Origin: an uncultured Prevotella sp.
Lineage (GTDB): Bacteria; Bacteroidota; Bacteroidia; Bacteroidales; Bacteroidaceae
NCBI GenBank assembly: GCA_900551985.1
Contig: URYG01000221.1
Span: 1-5,334 of the forward strand
Reading direction: 5' to 3'
Length of the DNA: 5,334 bases
The notes under the pieces were generated by a model. That model worked only from the letters and a program-made list of their open reading frames with translations, made no database searches and had not been told where the DNA came from. Positions 1 through 5,334 of this stretch are shown here, one piece after another. How positions within the stretch are numbered: the first letter of the stretch is position 1; the number at the start of each line of letters is the position of its first letter. The translations under genes were made by a program, and so were the position numbers.

Positions 1-848
1 CTTGGCTTCACGGCTAGCCCCTTGTTTATGCTCATTTCTTTTAGTCCAAAGCTATTGTGGTAGATAAACAGATGTAAAGGAGTGTTGCTGCTTTCTTGAT
101 TCTCGGATAGAATACGACAAACAAGTCTGTTTTTGTGAATAGTGGCTTGAATGGTTGGGATTCGTTCTGTACTTGGAATTTTGAACGACTGCTTGTTTTG
201 GGAAGTTTGCAAGGTGTAATTGGCGTTTTTTTCTGGGGTGAAGGCAGCTATGCTCAAACCGGAAAGAGAAGTCTTTCCATTGTAAATGGTGTCAACTCCA
301 TTCTTTAAGATCCAATAGTTGGTTTCTATAGGTTGGTTGGTGGTGTTGCAAAGATAAATGCCAATATTTTGGCTATGGTTGTTGACCAAATGCCCTCCCT
401 CAGGGAAGAATGAAGCCTTTATGGTATGATTGTCTGTTGATATAACTGGGCGACTTCCTACATATAGTGGAACTGTCGGATAATAGGTGTTTTTGCGGTT
501 GCGCATGAATTGGGTGTAACCTCTTAGGTAATATTTCCCATTTTCTTTTATTGCTCCTAAAGGCATTGTTGCGTAAAAACAGCCTTTGTCATTGCATCTT
601 ACTTTTTGCCTTGAAACTAACTTGCTGTCTTTGTCGAATAATTCGAGATAGACATATCTGCTATAAGGATAGAAGTCAGAGTAGTTTGTGGAGAGTATTT
701 GCCCGATTATTTCTACTGTGTCATTTTTGTCGTAGTAAACATGGGTAGGAGTCAAGAATATACGTTCCGACACAAGTATCTTGTTCTGTGCCATCATCTG
801 AATGAGCACAGAACAAAGAAATATGATTGTAAAAACTGTCTTCTTCAT
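1..848 (-). CDS. MG2-domain (macroglobulin-like) exported envelope protein, N-terminal 282 residues, 3' end beyond window
   Basis: The frame is open from an ATG at 846-848 to the left edge with no stop, so the C-terminus is missing. Residues 1-20 form a signal peptide: two Lys, a hydrophobic core, and a likely cut after MMA before QN. Residues 25-117 look like an MG2 macroglobulin/Ig-like domain as found in Bacteroidota envelope proteins. The landmarks are ERIFLTPTHVYYDKNDTVE, then YVYLELFDKDSKLVSRQKV, then GKYYLRGYTQFMRN. Residues 147-215 carry the FFPEGGHLV motif and end in an AAFTPEKNANYTL segment, matching the second domain of the same family. Family members are usually several hundred residues longer and often end in carboxypeptidase-regulatory and TonB-plug-like domains; none of that is visible here. 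The product is probably periplasmic or outer-membrane associated, with unknown substrate. The start lies 3 nt after the stop of the upstream small gene, so the two are probably co-transcribed and translationally coupled. Family assignment is by recognition of motifs, not by a search. Confidence 0.8.
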   Translation of the reverse strand, partial: MKKTVFTIIFLCSVLIQMMAQNKILVSERIFLTPTHVYYDKNDTVEIIGQILSTNYSDFYPYSRYVYLELFDKDSKLVSRQKVRCNDKGCFYATMPLGAIKENGKYYLRGYTQFMRNRKNTYYPTVPLYVGSRPVISTDNHTIKASFFPEGGHLVNNHSQNIGIYLCNTTNQPIETNYWILKNGVDTIYNGKTSLSGLSIAAFTPEKNANYTLQTSQNKQSFKIPSTERIPTIQATIHKNRLVCRILSENQESSNTPLHLFIYHNSFGLKEMSINKGLAVKP

Positions 849-851
849 CGC

Positions 852-1244
852 TTAAAATGTTATTCTTATGGTGTAGGAAAATGCTTGTGGCAGATAGAAA
901 TCTTCATGCCCTGGTTTTGGCCATGAGCCACCTATGTGTGAAATACCATCATAAAAGTTAATGATAAAATCTACATATTTCTCTGGATATTTTCTGACAA
1001 TAAACCATTTGAAATCTTCGTTTGTGATTGAAAACTCTAGATGGTTATCTTTGACTTTAACGTCATAGGCAAAGGGACAACTAAAGTTTTCTATATGTCC
1101 ACTTTTCTGTATAGTCTTGTTATATGTGAAGGGGTCTCCACTTGTAATGTCGTAAAAGACAACTTCGTCAGGCACAGTCGATGATTGTGCTTGTACAGTG
1201 ATAGTAGAAAAAATGCATAATAAAAAAAAGATAATCTGTTTCAT
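852..1244 (-). CDS. Small secreted protein of unknown function (130 aa)
   Basis: I do not recognise this family. The first 20 residues are a clear Sec signal peptide (MKQIIFFLLCIFSTITVQAQ, likely cut after VQA). This leaves a mature protein of about 110 residues, rich in aromatic and beta-prone segments and ending in a strand-like YTIRITF. The frame extends upstream to a TTG at 1275-1277. I chose the ATG at 1242-1244 because the signal peptide begins there and because the -7 promoter element overlaps the TTG. The Cys in the hydrophobic core (residue 10) sits too early to be a convincing lipobox. The stop is 3 nt from the start of the MG2-domain gene, so a joint role at the cell envelope is likely: a partner, chaperone or surface-exposed accessory are all possible. 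Base composition is AT-richer than that of the transporter gene. Confidence 0.72.
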   Translation of the reverse strand: MKQIIFFLLCIFSTITVQAQSSTVPDEVVFYDITSGDPFTYNKTIQKSGHIENFSCPFAYDVKVKDNHLEFSITNEDFKWFIVRKYPEKYVDFIINFYDGISHIGGSWPKPGHEDFYLPQAFSYTIRITF

Positions 1245-1274
1245 AATCGTTTTGTATTTGTTTGTTATTATTCG

Positions 1275-1306
1275 CAAATTTACAAATTAAATGCTTATTG
1301 AACAAA
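1275..1306 (-). promoter_or_regulatory. Bacteroidota-type promoter for the small secreted protein/MG2 operon
   Basis: Read on the minus strand, a TTTG (1303-1306) is followed after exactly 20 nt by TAAATTTG (1275-1282). This matches the Bacteroidota primary-sigma pattern of a -33 TTTG and a -7 TAnnTTTG at normal spacing. Transcription would start near 1268, giving a leader of about 25 nt before the ATG at 1244. The element also argues against the upstream TTG start, which it overlaps. Confidence 0.72.
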
Positions 1307-1386
1307 ATAATTTGTATTCTTTTGTTAAGTTTAACCTATATTTTGTGTTTGGCAACAAAGTCTTACCATTCCTTTCTTTAACTACA

Positions 1387-1420
1387 AAAGGAGGAACTTT
1401 TCGCTGAAAGTTCCTCCTTT
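1387..1420 (-). terminator. Stem-loop terminator after the phosphate transporter gene
   Basis: Two perfectly complementary 14-nt arms (AAAGGAGGAACTTT at 1387-1400 and AAAGTTCCTCCTTT at 1407-1420) flank a 6-nt loop. The stem starts about 26 nt after the transporter stop codon. On the minus strand the 3' arm ends in a short T run (TTTTGTAG), a weak U-tract, so termination toward the left is the likely role. The stem is symmetrical, but no plus-strand gene ends just before it. It insulates the transporter from the secreted-protein operon, which has its own promoter. Confidence 0.8.
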
Positions 1421-1446
1421 GATTAATAGTGGCGTATTCTTTATGC

Positions 1447-3693
1447 TTATTTCTCCATAAACTTCTTGGCTGCTCTGAGCTGGTGTCTCATCACGCTCAG
1501 GAACTCCTGGCTCTCCTGCAGTACATTCAGGTAAACCAGCGAAATCTGCATCAGAGAATTATCTGAAAGATGCTGGATGCGGTCGATATGCTTCTTGCGA
1601 AGTACGCTGAGCTCATCCTTGCAGGCATCAGCCTCGGCGAGAATCTCTCGGTAGTTCTCGTAGCGGCTAGTCTCAATCTGCTCGCAGCTCATACGCATCA
1701 GGTCGTTGATCTTCTGGCGTACAGGAGCAAACTCCTTGGTGTATTCTGCTGGAAGTGGGTTGAAGTTGTTGTCCACGTGCTCCTTGATTGGGTCGAGCAT
1801 ACGGCGCAGAGAGTAGATGAACTGCTGGTTGCTGTTGGCTCCCAGATGGAACCAGGTGTTGCGCTCGATGGCAATCTCCATTGGCGATTTCTTCAAACCG
1901 AGCATCTCCTGGCGGCGGAACTTCTTCAGCATATCCTGCTCCTTCTTCAAATCCTTGTTGGCATGACGGAGATTCTTAGGATTCTCGTTGGCAAGACCAT
2001 CCATAATCTGGTTGAACTCGTTGAGTGCAAAGTGGCAGACGAAGCTCTGGGTGCGGGATACCTGGCGACGAAGCAGATCCCATACAATCTCTGGATCGTG
2101 TGAACGCATCATCAGCTGGAAGGTGCTGCCCTTGCTCTCTTCCTTTGCCTTCTTGTTATACTGGATGTTGCTGCGGATGAGCAGGAAGATAACCAATGCC
2201 ATGAAACAGCTCTGGATTCCTACACCGCCGAAGTGCATGATGAGGCAGACAATGGCGCAGGCTGCGAAAGCTACACCGGCTGTGATAAACCAACCACCAA
2301 TCACACTCAATACACCTGTTACACGGAATACGGCACTCTCACGGCTCCAGGCTCTATCAGCGAGTGAAGAACCCATTGCCACCATGAAGGTAACGTAGGT
2401 AGTAGAGAGTGGCAACTTCAGGTTGGTACCGATGGTGATGAGCATACTTGCCAATACCAGGTTTACGGCTGCACGAACCACGTCGAAGGCAGCGCTCTCT
2501 TCCAACTCTACATCGTTCTTGTCGAAACGGCTGTTGATCCAGTTCATCAGAGCCTTTGGCATAAACTGCTTCAGCCATGAATCAGTAGCCTGGCAGTTGC
2601 GTACAATCACGCGGGCTGCAGAAGAGCTTCCGAACATCTCGTCACCCTCGTCCTGACGGCTCAAATCTACAGAAGTCTTGATTACGTTCTGAGCCTTCTT
2701 GGAAGTTGCCATGGCGATGATCATCACGGCACCGGCTGCGAGAAGATACATTGGAGTAGTTTTGGCGCTATCCATCAGAGAAGTCATCATAAACTGGTCT
2801 GGAGTAGCACCGTTGGCATTTGCCATATAGTCCTGATAAGAAGAAAGACCAGCGAGAGGCACACCGATGAAGTTCACCAGGTCGTTGCCGGCGAAAGCCA
2901 TCGCTAGGGCGAAAGTACCCATCAATACGGTAAACTTGAAGATGTTGATGCGGCAGAGATGCAGGAACTCCATCACGATGGCTGAACCTACGAAGGTGAT
3001 GCAGAGTAGCAAGCCGAGGTTCTGGTCGATATAATCGCGCCATTCTGCTGGCAGGTAAGGACTCTTACCCAAGCCCTTCATGAAGATGAAGTAAGAGAGG
3101 GCTGTGAAGGCGATACCACCGAAGATGGCGATGCTGTAGCGTGAATGCTTGCGGTAATTGAAGGTGAAGATGATACGGGAAAGCCACATCACGAAAGCAC
3201 CGAATACGAAGGCGATGATAACGGATGAGAAAATACCCATGATTACCTCCAATGCCTTGTTACTGTTCAGCAAGACACCGTAGTTGAGGCTGTCGTCGCC
3301 GTACATCTTCAATGTAGCGAGGATAAAGGCACCTCCCAGGAGCTCGAACACCAGCGAAACGGTGGTTGAGGTTGGCATACCCAGCGTATTGAACACATCC
3401 AGGATGATCACATCTGTCACCATGACGGCTAGGAAGAGCGTCATCACTTCCTCGAAGGTAAAGTGATCTGGACTCATGATACCGTGTCGGGCGATATCCA
3501 TCATTCCCGATGACATGATGGCACCCAGTACCACACCGCAGGATGCGATGATCAGCACCGTGCGAAACTTTGCCACCTTGGCTCCGATGGCAGATTGCAG
3601 GAAGTTGACAGCATCGTTGCTGACTCCCACGAAGAGATCAAACACTGCCAGACAGAGCAGGAAGATCACGATACAAAGATAAATCGTACTCAT
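1447..3693 (-). CDS. PiT-family inorganic phosphate transporter with C-terminal PhoU-like helical domain
   Basis: This is an inner-membrane permease of the PiT/PHO4 family, which imports inorganic phosphate (often as a metal-phosphate complex) driven by a cation gradient. Both halves of the internal duplication are visible. The first half has the signature GVSNDAVNFLQSA (residues 23-35) and GMPTSTTVSLVFELLGG (105-121). The second half has FAGNDLVNFIGVPLAG (267-282) and LPLSTTYVTFMVAMGSSLADRAW (427-449, cited by its ends). About 10-12 hydrophobic segments lie between residues 1 and 510, broken by a polar cytoplasmic loop at about 330-400. Residues 515-748 are soluble, charged and helical, resembling PhoU/DUF47-type bundles that regulate phosphate uptake. 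Classical PiT proteins are about 400-500 residues, so the tail is an added domain, a layout known in Bacteroidota. The ATG at 3693 directly precedes the first membrane helix and follows an A-rich leader. A terminator follows, so the gene is probably monocistronic. The phased repeats upstream suggest phosphate-dependent control. Confidence 0.93.
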   Translation of the reverse strand: MSTIYLCIVIFLLCLAVFDLFVGVSNDAVNFLQSAIGAKVAKFRTVLIIASCGVVLGAIMSSGMMDIARHGIMSPDHFTFEEVMTLFLAVMVTDVIILDVFNTLGMPTSTTVSLVFELLGGAFILATLKMYGDDSLNYGVLLNSNKALEVIMGIFSSVIIAFVFGAFVMWLSRIIFTFNYRKHSRYSIAIFGGIAFTALSYFIFMKGLGKSPYLPAEWRDYIDQNLGLLLCITFVGSAIVMEFLHLCRINIFKFTVLMGTFALAMAFAGNDLVNFIGVPLAGLSSYQDYMANANGATPDQFMMTSLMDSAKTTPMYLLAAGAVMIIAMATSKKAQNVIKTSVDLSRQDEGDEMFGSSSAARVIVRNCQATDSWLKQFMPKALMNWINSRFDKNDVELEESAAFDVVRAAVNLVLASMLITIGTNLKLPLSTTYVTFMVAMGSSLADRAWSRESAVFRVTGVLSVIGGWFITAGVAFAACAIVCLIMHFGGVGIQSCFMALVIFLLIRSNIQYNKKAKEESKGSTFQLMMRSHDPEIVWDLLRRQVSRTQSFVCHFALNEFNQIMDGLANENPKNLRHANKDLKKEQDMLKKFRRQEMLGLKKSPMEIAIERNTWFHLGANSNQQFIYSLRRMLDPIKEHVDNNFNPLPAEYTKEFAPVRQKINDLMRMSCEQIETSRYENYREILAEADACKDELSVLRKKHIDRIQHLSDNSLMQISLVYLNVLQESQEFLSVMRHQLRAAKKFMEK

Positions 3694-3737
3694 TATATTA
3701 ATGTTTATTGTTTATTTTTTCCCCTTCATTTCGGTTG

Positions 3738-3745
3738 CAAAGGTA
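3738..3745 (-). promoter_or_regulatory. -7 promoter element of the phosphate transporter gene
   Basis: The minus strand reads TACCTTTG, an exact match to TAnnTTTG. Transcription would start near 3731, leaving a leader of about 38 nt before the ATG at 3693. No good -33 TTTG is present at the usual 19-21 nt; the nearest is TTTA at 3769-3772 with a 23-nt spacer. A weak -33 replaced by an activator site is what a regulated promoter would look like, and phased repeats occupy exactly that area. Confidence 0.65.
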
Positions 3746-3754
3746 CGTAAGGGA

Positions 3755-3794
3755 TGTTACAGGTGATTTAAACAGGTGTTACAATCCTGTTAAA
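3755..3794 (-). promoter_or_regulatory. Putative PHO-box-like operator: four 7-mers at 11-nt period
   Basis: Reading toward the transporter on the minus strand, the 7-mers are TTTAACA (3788-3794), TGTAACA (3777-3783), TTTAAAT (3766-3772) and TGTAACA (3755-3761). All are spaced exactly 11 nt start to start, so all face the same side of the helix. This is the architecture of PhoB/PhoP sites: direct 7-mer or 6-mer repeats such as CTGTCAT in enterics or TTAACA-like in Bacillus, separated by about 4-5 nt. The array ends 9 nt before the -7 element, which is how PHO boxes sit relative to the -10 in E. coli. The third unit is the weakest. A second reading is a 13-nt direct repeat of CACCTGT (minus strand) in the same stretch. 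The regulator's identity is inferred from gene function and spacing only. Confidence 0.5.
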
Positions 3795-3805
3795 AACGAT
3801 TTTTC

Positions 3806-3837
3806 TTCGATTTTTTAGAAAGAAAGCATTATCTTTG
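3806..3837 (+). promoter_or_regulatory. Bacteroidota-type promoter for the HAD phosphatase gene
   Basis: TATCTTTG at 3830-3837 is an exact TAnnTTTG element. Twenty nucleotides upstream lies TTCG (3806-3809), one mismatch from the -33 TTTG. The predicted start is near 3843, giving a leader of about 45 nt. The -33 lies 11 nt from the end of the phased repeat array, so a protein bound there could influence this promoter as well as the divergent one. Confidence 0.62.
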
Positions 3838-3888
3838 CACTCGTTTTAAAGGCAAAGTAGTATATAATAATGTATAAGAAATCATAGA

Positions 3889-4620
3889 ATGGAAAAACTG
3901 AAAGATATCAGGGCGATAGCCTTCGATGCCGACGATACGCTCTGGGCATTGCAGAATTACTTTGAGGATGTAGAGCATGAATATTGCGAGCTTCTTTCTG
4001 CTTATGGCAAGGAGAAGGAGATTTCTGCAGCCCTCTTTGAAACGGAGAGCCGGAATATGGCTGACTTGGGATATGGCTGCAAGGCTTTCACCCTTTCGCT
4101 GGTAGAAAATGCCATCAGGGTGAGTCATGGTAAGGTGGAGGCGAATGTCATTGCTCAGATTCTGGATCTGGGCAAGAGCCTCCTGCATCTTGATGCCAAA
4201 CCGCTGGAGGGTGTTGAGGTTACTCTTGCCCGCATCCGTGAAATGAGAGTAGGGCAGGAGGATGGTTCTTCCGGTGAAAGAAGATACAGGCTAGCTGTCT
4301 TTACCAAGGGAGAACTGATGGATCAGGAGAATAAGTTGTGGCGTTCGGGGCTGCAGCGCTATTTTGATGTGGTAAGTATCGTGAGCGATAAGAAGCCCGA
4401 GGCTTACCGTCGTCTTTGCCGGGAGATGGAAGTGAAGCCCGAAGAGCTGCTCATGGTGGGCAACAGTTTTAAGAGCGATATTGCGCCGGCATTGAAAATC
4501 GGAGCCTCTGCCGTCCATATCCCTTTCCATACTACCTGGGCGCACGAAAAGATAGAGGAGTTTGAACATCCCAACCTTCGCCGCATCTCCCGCTTTGCGC
4601 AGCTGCTGGACATCCTGTAG
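3889..4620 (+). CDS. HAD-superfamily hydrolase (phosphatase-like), 243 aa
   Basis: This is a complete cytosolic haloacid dehalogenase-type hydrolase, probably a small-molecule phosphatase. Motif I is FDADDTLW (residues 12-19), with nucleophile Asp13 and acid/base Asp15. Motif II is the Thr139 in VFTKG, motif III is the Lys169 in SDKKP, and motif IV is GNSFKSD (191-197) with Asp197 for magnesium. The helical stretch between motifs I and II (about 25-105) fits a C1-type cap, which sets substrate choice; the substrate cannot be read from the sequence. Residues 121-132 (GQEDGSSGERR region) look like a polar insertion just before the motif II strand. The ATG at 3889 gives the expected distance to motif I, and no in-frame upstream start fits. 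The gene has its own promoter, is divergent from the phosphate transporter and convergent with the recombinase. A role in phosphate salvage is possible from context but unproven. Confidence 0.9.
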   Translation: MEKLKDIRAIAFDADDTLWALQNYFEDVEHEYCELLSAYGKEKEISAALFETESRNMADLGYGCKAFTLSLVENAIRVSHGKVEANVIAQILDLGKSLLHLDAKPLEGVEVTLARIREMRVGQEDGSSGERRYRLAVFTKGELMDQENKLWRSGLQRYFDVVSIVSDKKPEAYRRLCREMEVKPEELLMVGNSFKSDIAPALKIGASAVHIPFHTTWAHEKIEEFEHPNLRRISRFAQLLDIL

Positions 4621-4657
4621 CATCCTTGGGGCAATATGGGCATCCTGGCAATCAGGC
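4611..4657. repeat. Short direct repeats at the HAD stop/recombinase stop junction
   Basis: CATCCT occurs at 4611, 4621 and 4641, spaced 10 and 20 nt apart, and GGCAAT occurs at 4630 and 4647. The last two blocks read as an imperfect tandem copy: CATCCT, then GG-rich, then CAAT. The first CATCCT codes the HAD C-terminus; the rest fills the 37-nt gap between the convergent stops. No strong stem-loop or T-run terminator is visible here; CCTG-N5-CAGG at 4644-4656 is too short to count. The repeats could be chance or a remnant of an integration junction. Confidence 0.3.
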
Positions 4658-5334
4658 TTAGCACGCAATGTTTCTGAGCTGATTGCTTATCTGGTGGGTA
4701 GCAATGCACAATTGCTGGTCGGTGATATGTGCATACCGTTGCGTGGTGTTGATGTTCTGGTGTCCCAGATATCTCATGATGGTATAGAGATCCGTGCCCT
4801 GCGTCAATAAGAGGGTGGCGCAGGTGTGGCGGCCCGTGTGGAAAGTGATATGCTTGTTGGGGATATGGCTATCCTCCAGCCATACTTCCAGATGCTCGCC
4901 CAGATGATGGGGCGAGAGATGAGAGAAAAAATAAGGGGTGTTGCCGTTCTTGTTATGGAGCTTCGAGAGGATATGATGCGCCTCTTCCGGCAGCGGAAGC
5001 CTGAGCCAGCGTTGCGTCTTCTTCATCTTCTTATATATATAATAGGTGTCATCGCATTTTTCGATGTCGTTTATCGATAGACTCAGTATATCGCTTTTCC
5101 TCAGTCCCGTGATGCAGCTTAGCAGGAATGCCTCCTTCAGCTCGGGAGTATGACAGGGTGTTTCGCTCAGCTTGATGAGTTCCTCCTGGGTCAGGGCAGT
5201 TCTTTCCTTATACTGCGCCTTGATGCGATAGGAGTGGGGCAGCCGGTCGAACGGGTTCTGCTCCAGCAATCCCTGTCTCACGGCTTCCCTCAATACCGAT
5301 TTCAGGATATTCACCTTCAGATGGATGGTGCTGT
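4658..5334 (-). CDS. Tyrosine recombinase/integrase, C-terminal catalytic part (N-terminus beyond window)
   Basis: The frame is open to the right edge, so 224 residues of a site-specific integrase are visible and the start lies outside. The GTG at 5312-5314 is not a credible start: the reading STIHLKVNILKSVLREAV continues through it and matches the end of a core-binding (SAM-like) domain. The catalytic domain has the full active-site set. These are Arg in TGLRKSD (codon 5099-5101), a hairpin Lys in KKMKKTQ, His-x-x-Arg in FHTGRHT, His in RYLGHQN, and the nucleophile Tyr in TQRYAHI (codon 4733-4735). Nothing in the visible part suggests decay. Such enzymes in Bacteroidales serve integrative elements, prophages or promoter-inverting shufflons; the visible part does not decide which. 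The stop is 37 nt from the HAD stop on the opposite strand. Confidence 0.9.
   Translation of the reverse strand, partial: STIHLKVNILKSVLREAVRQGLLEQNPFDRLPHSYRIKAQYKERTALTQEELIKLSETPCHTPELKEAFLLSCITGLRKSDILSLSINDIEKCDDTYYIYKKMKKTQRWLRLPLPEEAHHILSKLHNKNGNTPYFFSHLSPHHLGEHLEVWLEDSHIPNKHITFHTGRHTCATLLLTQGTDLYTIMRYLGHQNINTTQRYAHITDQQLCIATHQISNQLRNIAC

Noticed and set aside
551..926. Two plus-strand open frames (551-748 and 699-926)
   Set aside because: They are antisense to the MG2-domain gene, which has a signal peptide and recognisable family motifs. The translations are Cys/Leu-rich and unlike any protein family.
1245..1277. TTG at 1275-1277 as the start of the small secreted protein
   Set aside because: It overlaps the -7 promoter element and would place 11 polar residues before a normal signal peptide. 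The ATG at 1244 is better.
1570..2103. A 177-codon plus-strand open frame, and other open frames antisense to the transporter gene (1988-2398, 2423-2656, 3284-3466, 3476-3682)
   Set aside because: They lie opposite a well-supported PiT transporter. Their translations have no recognisable domain and no supporting promoter, so they are shadows of its codon bias.
3771..3792. Inverted repeat AACAGG-N9-CCTGTT as a hairpin or dimeric operator
   Set aside because: The arms are only 6 bp and AT-flanked, and are better explained as parts of the 11-nt-phased direct repeats. It is kept only as an alternative reading.
3870..3887. Five-codon leader ORF (ATG TAT AAG AAA TCA TAG) just before the HAD start
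   Set aside because: There is no ribosome-binding or attenuator structure and no codon bias of a leader peptide. An ATG in an AT-rich leader is expected by chance.
3829..4188. Minus-strand open frames opposite the HAD gene (3829-4188, 4291-4668, 4404-4709)
   Set aside because: The HAD gene carries all four catalytic motifs on the plus strand; these frames have no motif.
4562..5080. Plus-strand open frames (4562-4810, 4826-5080) opposite the recombinase
   Set aside because: The minus strand encodes a tyrosine recombinase with a complete active site, so these are shadows.

Overview
The window looks like chromosomal DNA from a Bacteroidales bacterium, most probably of the Prevotella/Segatella group. 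Three intergenic sites match the Bacteroidota -7 promoter element TAnnTTTG. Start codons are preceded by A-rich leaders without clear Shine-Dalgarno sequences. The protein types (an MG2-domain protein with an FPEGG motif, a phosphate permease with a long helical tail, and a tyrosine recombinase) are all common in that phylum. The genus is an inference from overall feel, not from a marker gene.

Layout from left to right. (1) Positions 1-1244, minus strand: a two-gene operon for secreted proteins. The upstream gene encodes a small unrecognised exported protein of 130 residues. It stops 3 nt before the start of a large MG2-domain envelope protein that runs off the left edge. A near-consensus promoter lies at 1275-1306. 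(2) Positions 1387-1420: a perfect 14-bp stem-loop that separates this operon from the gene upstream. (3) Positions 1447-3693, minus strand: a 748-residue PiT-family inorganic phosphate transporter with a PhoU-like helical C-terminal extension. (4) Positions 3694-3888: a divergent intergenic region with one -7 element for each direction. Between them are four 7-mers at an exact 11-nt period that resemble a PHO box. (5) Positions 3889-4620, plus strand: a HAD-superfamily phosphatase. (6) Positions 4621-4657: a short convergent gap with small direct repeats. (7) Positions 4658-5334, minus strand: the catalytic C-terminal part of a tyrosine recombinase whose N-terminus lies beyond the right edge.

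The transporter and the phosphatase may form a phosphate-related divergent pair under shared PhoB-type control. This inference rests on the phased repeats and on gene function, not on data. The recombinase suggests that a mobile or invertible element, or a relic of one, begins at the right side. The left operon is visibly AT-richer than the centre and looks like accessory cell-envelope DNA. No defence system, CRISPR array, RNA gene or insertion sequence is visible. The most interesting signal is the phased repeat array in front of the phosphate transporter.
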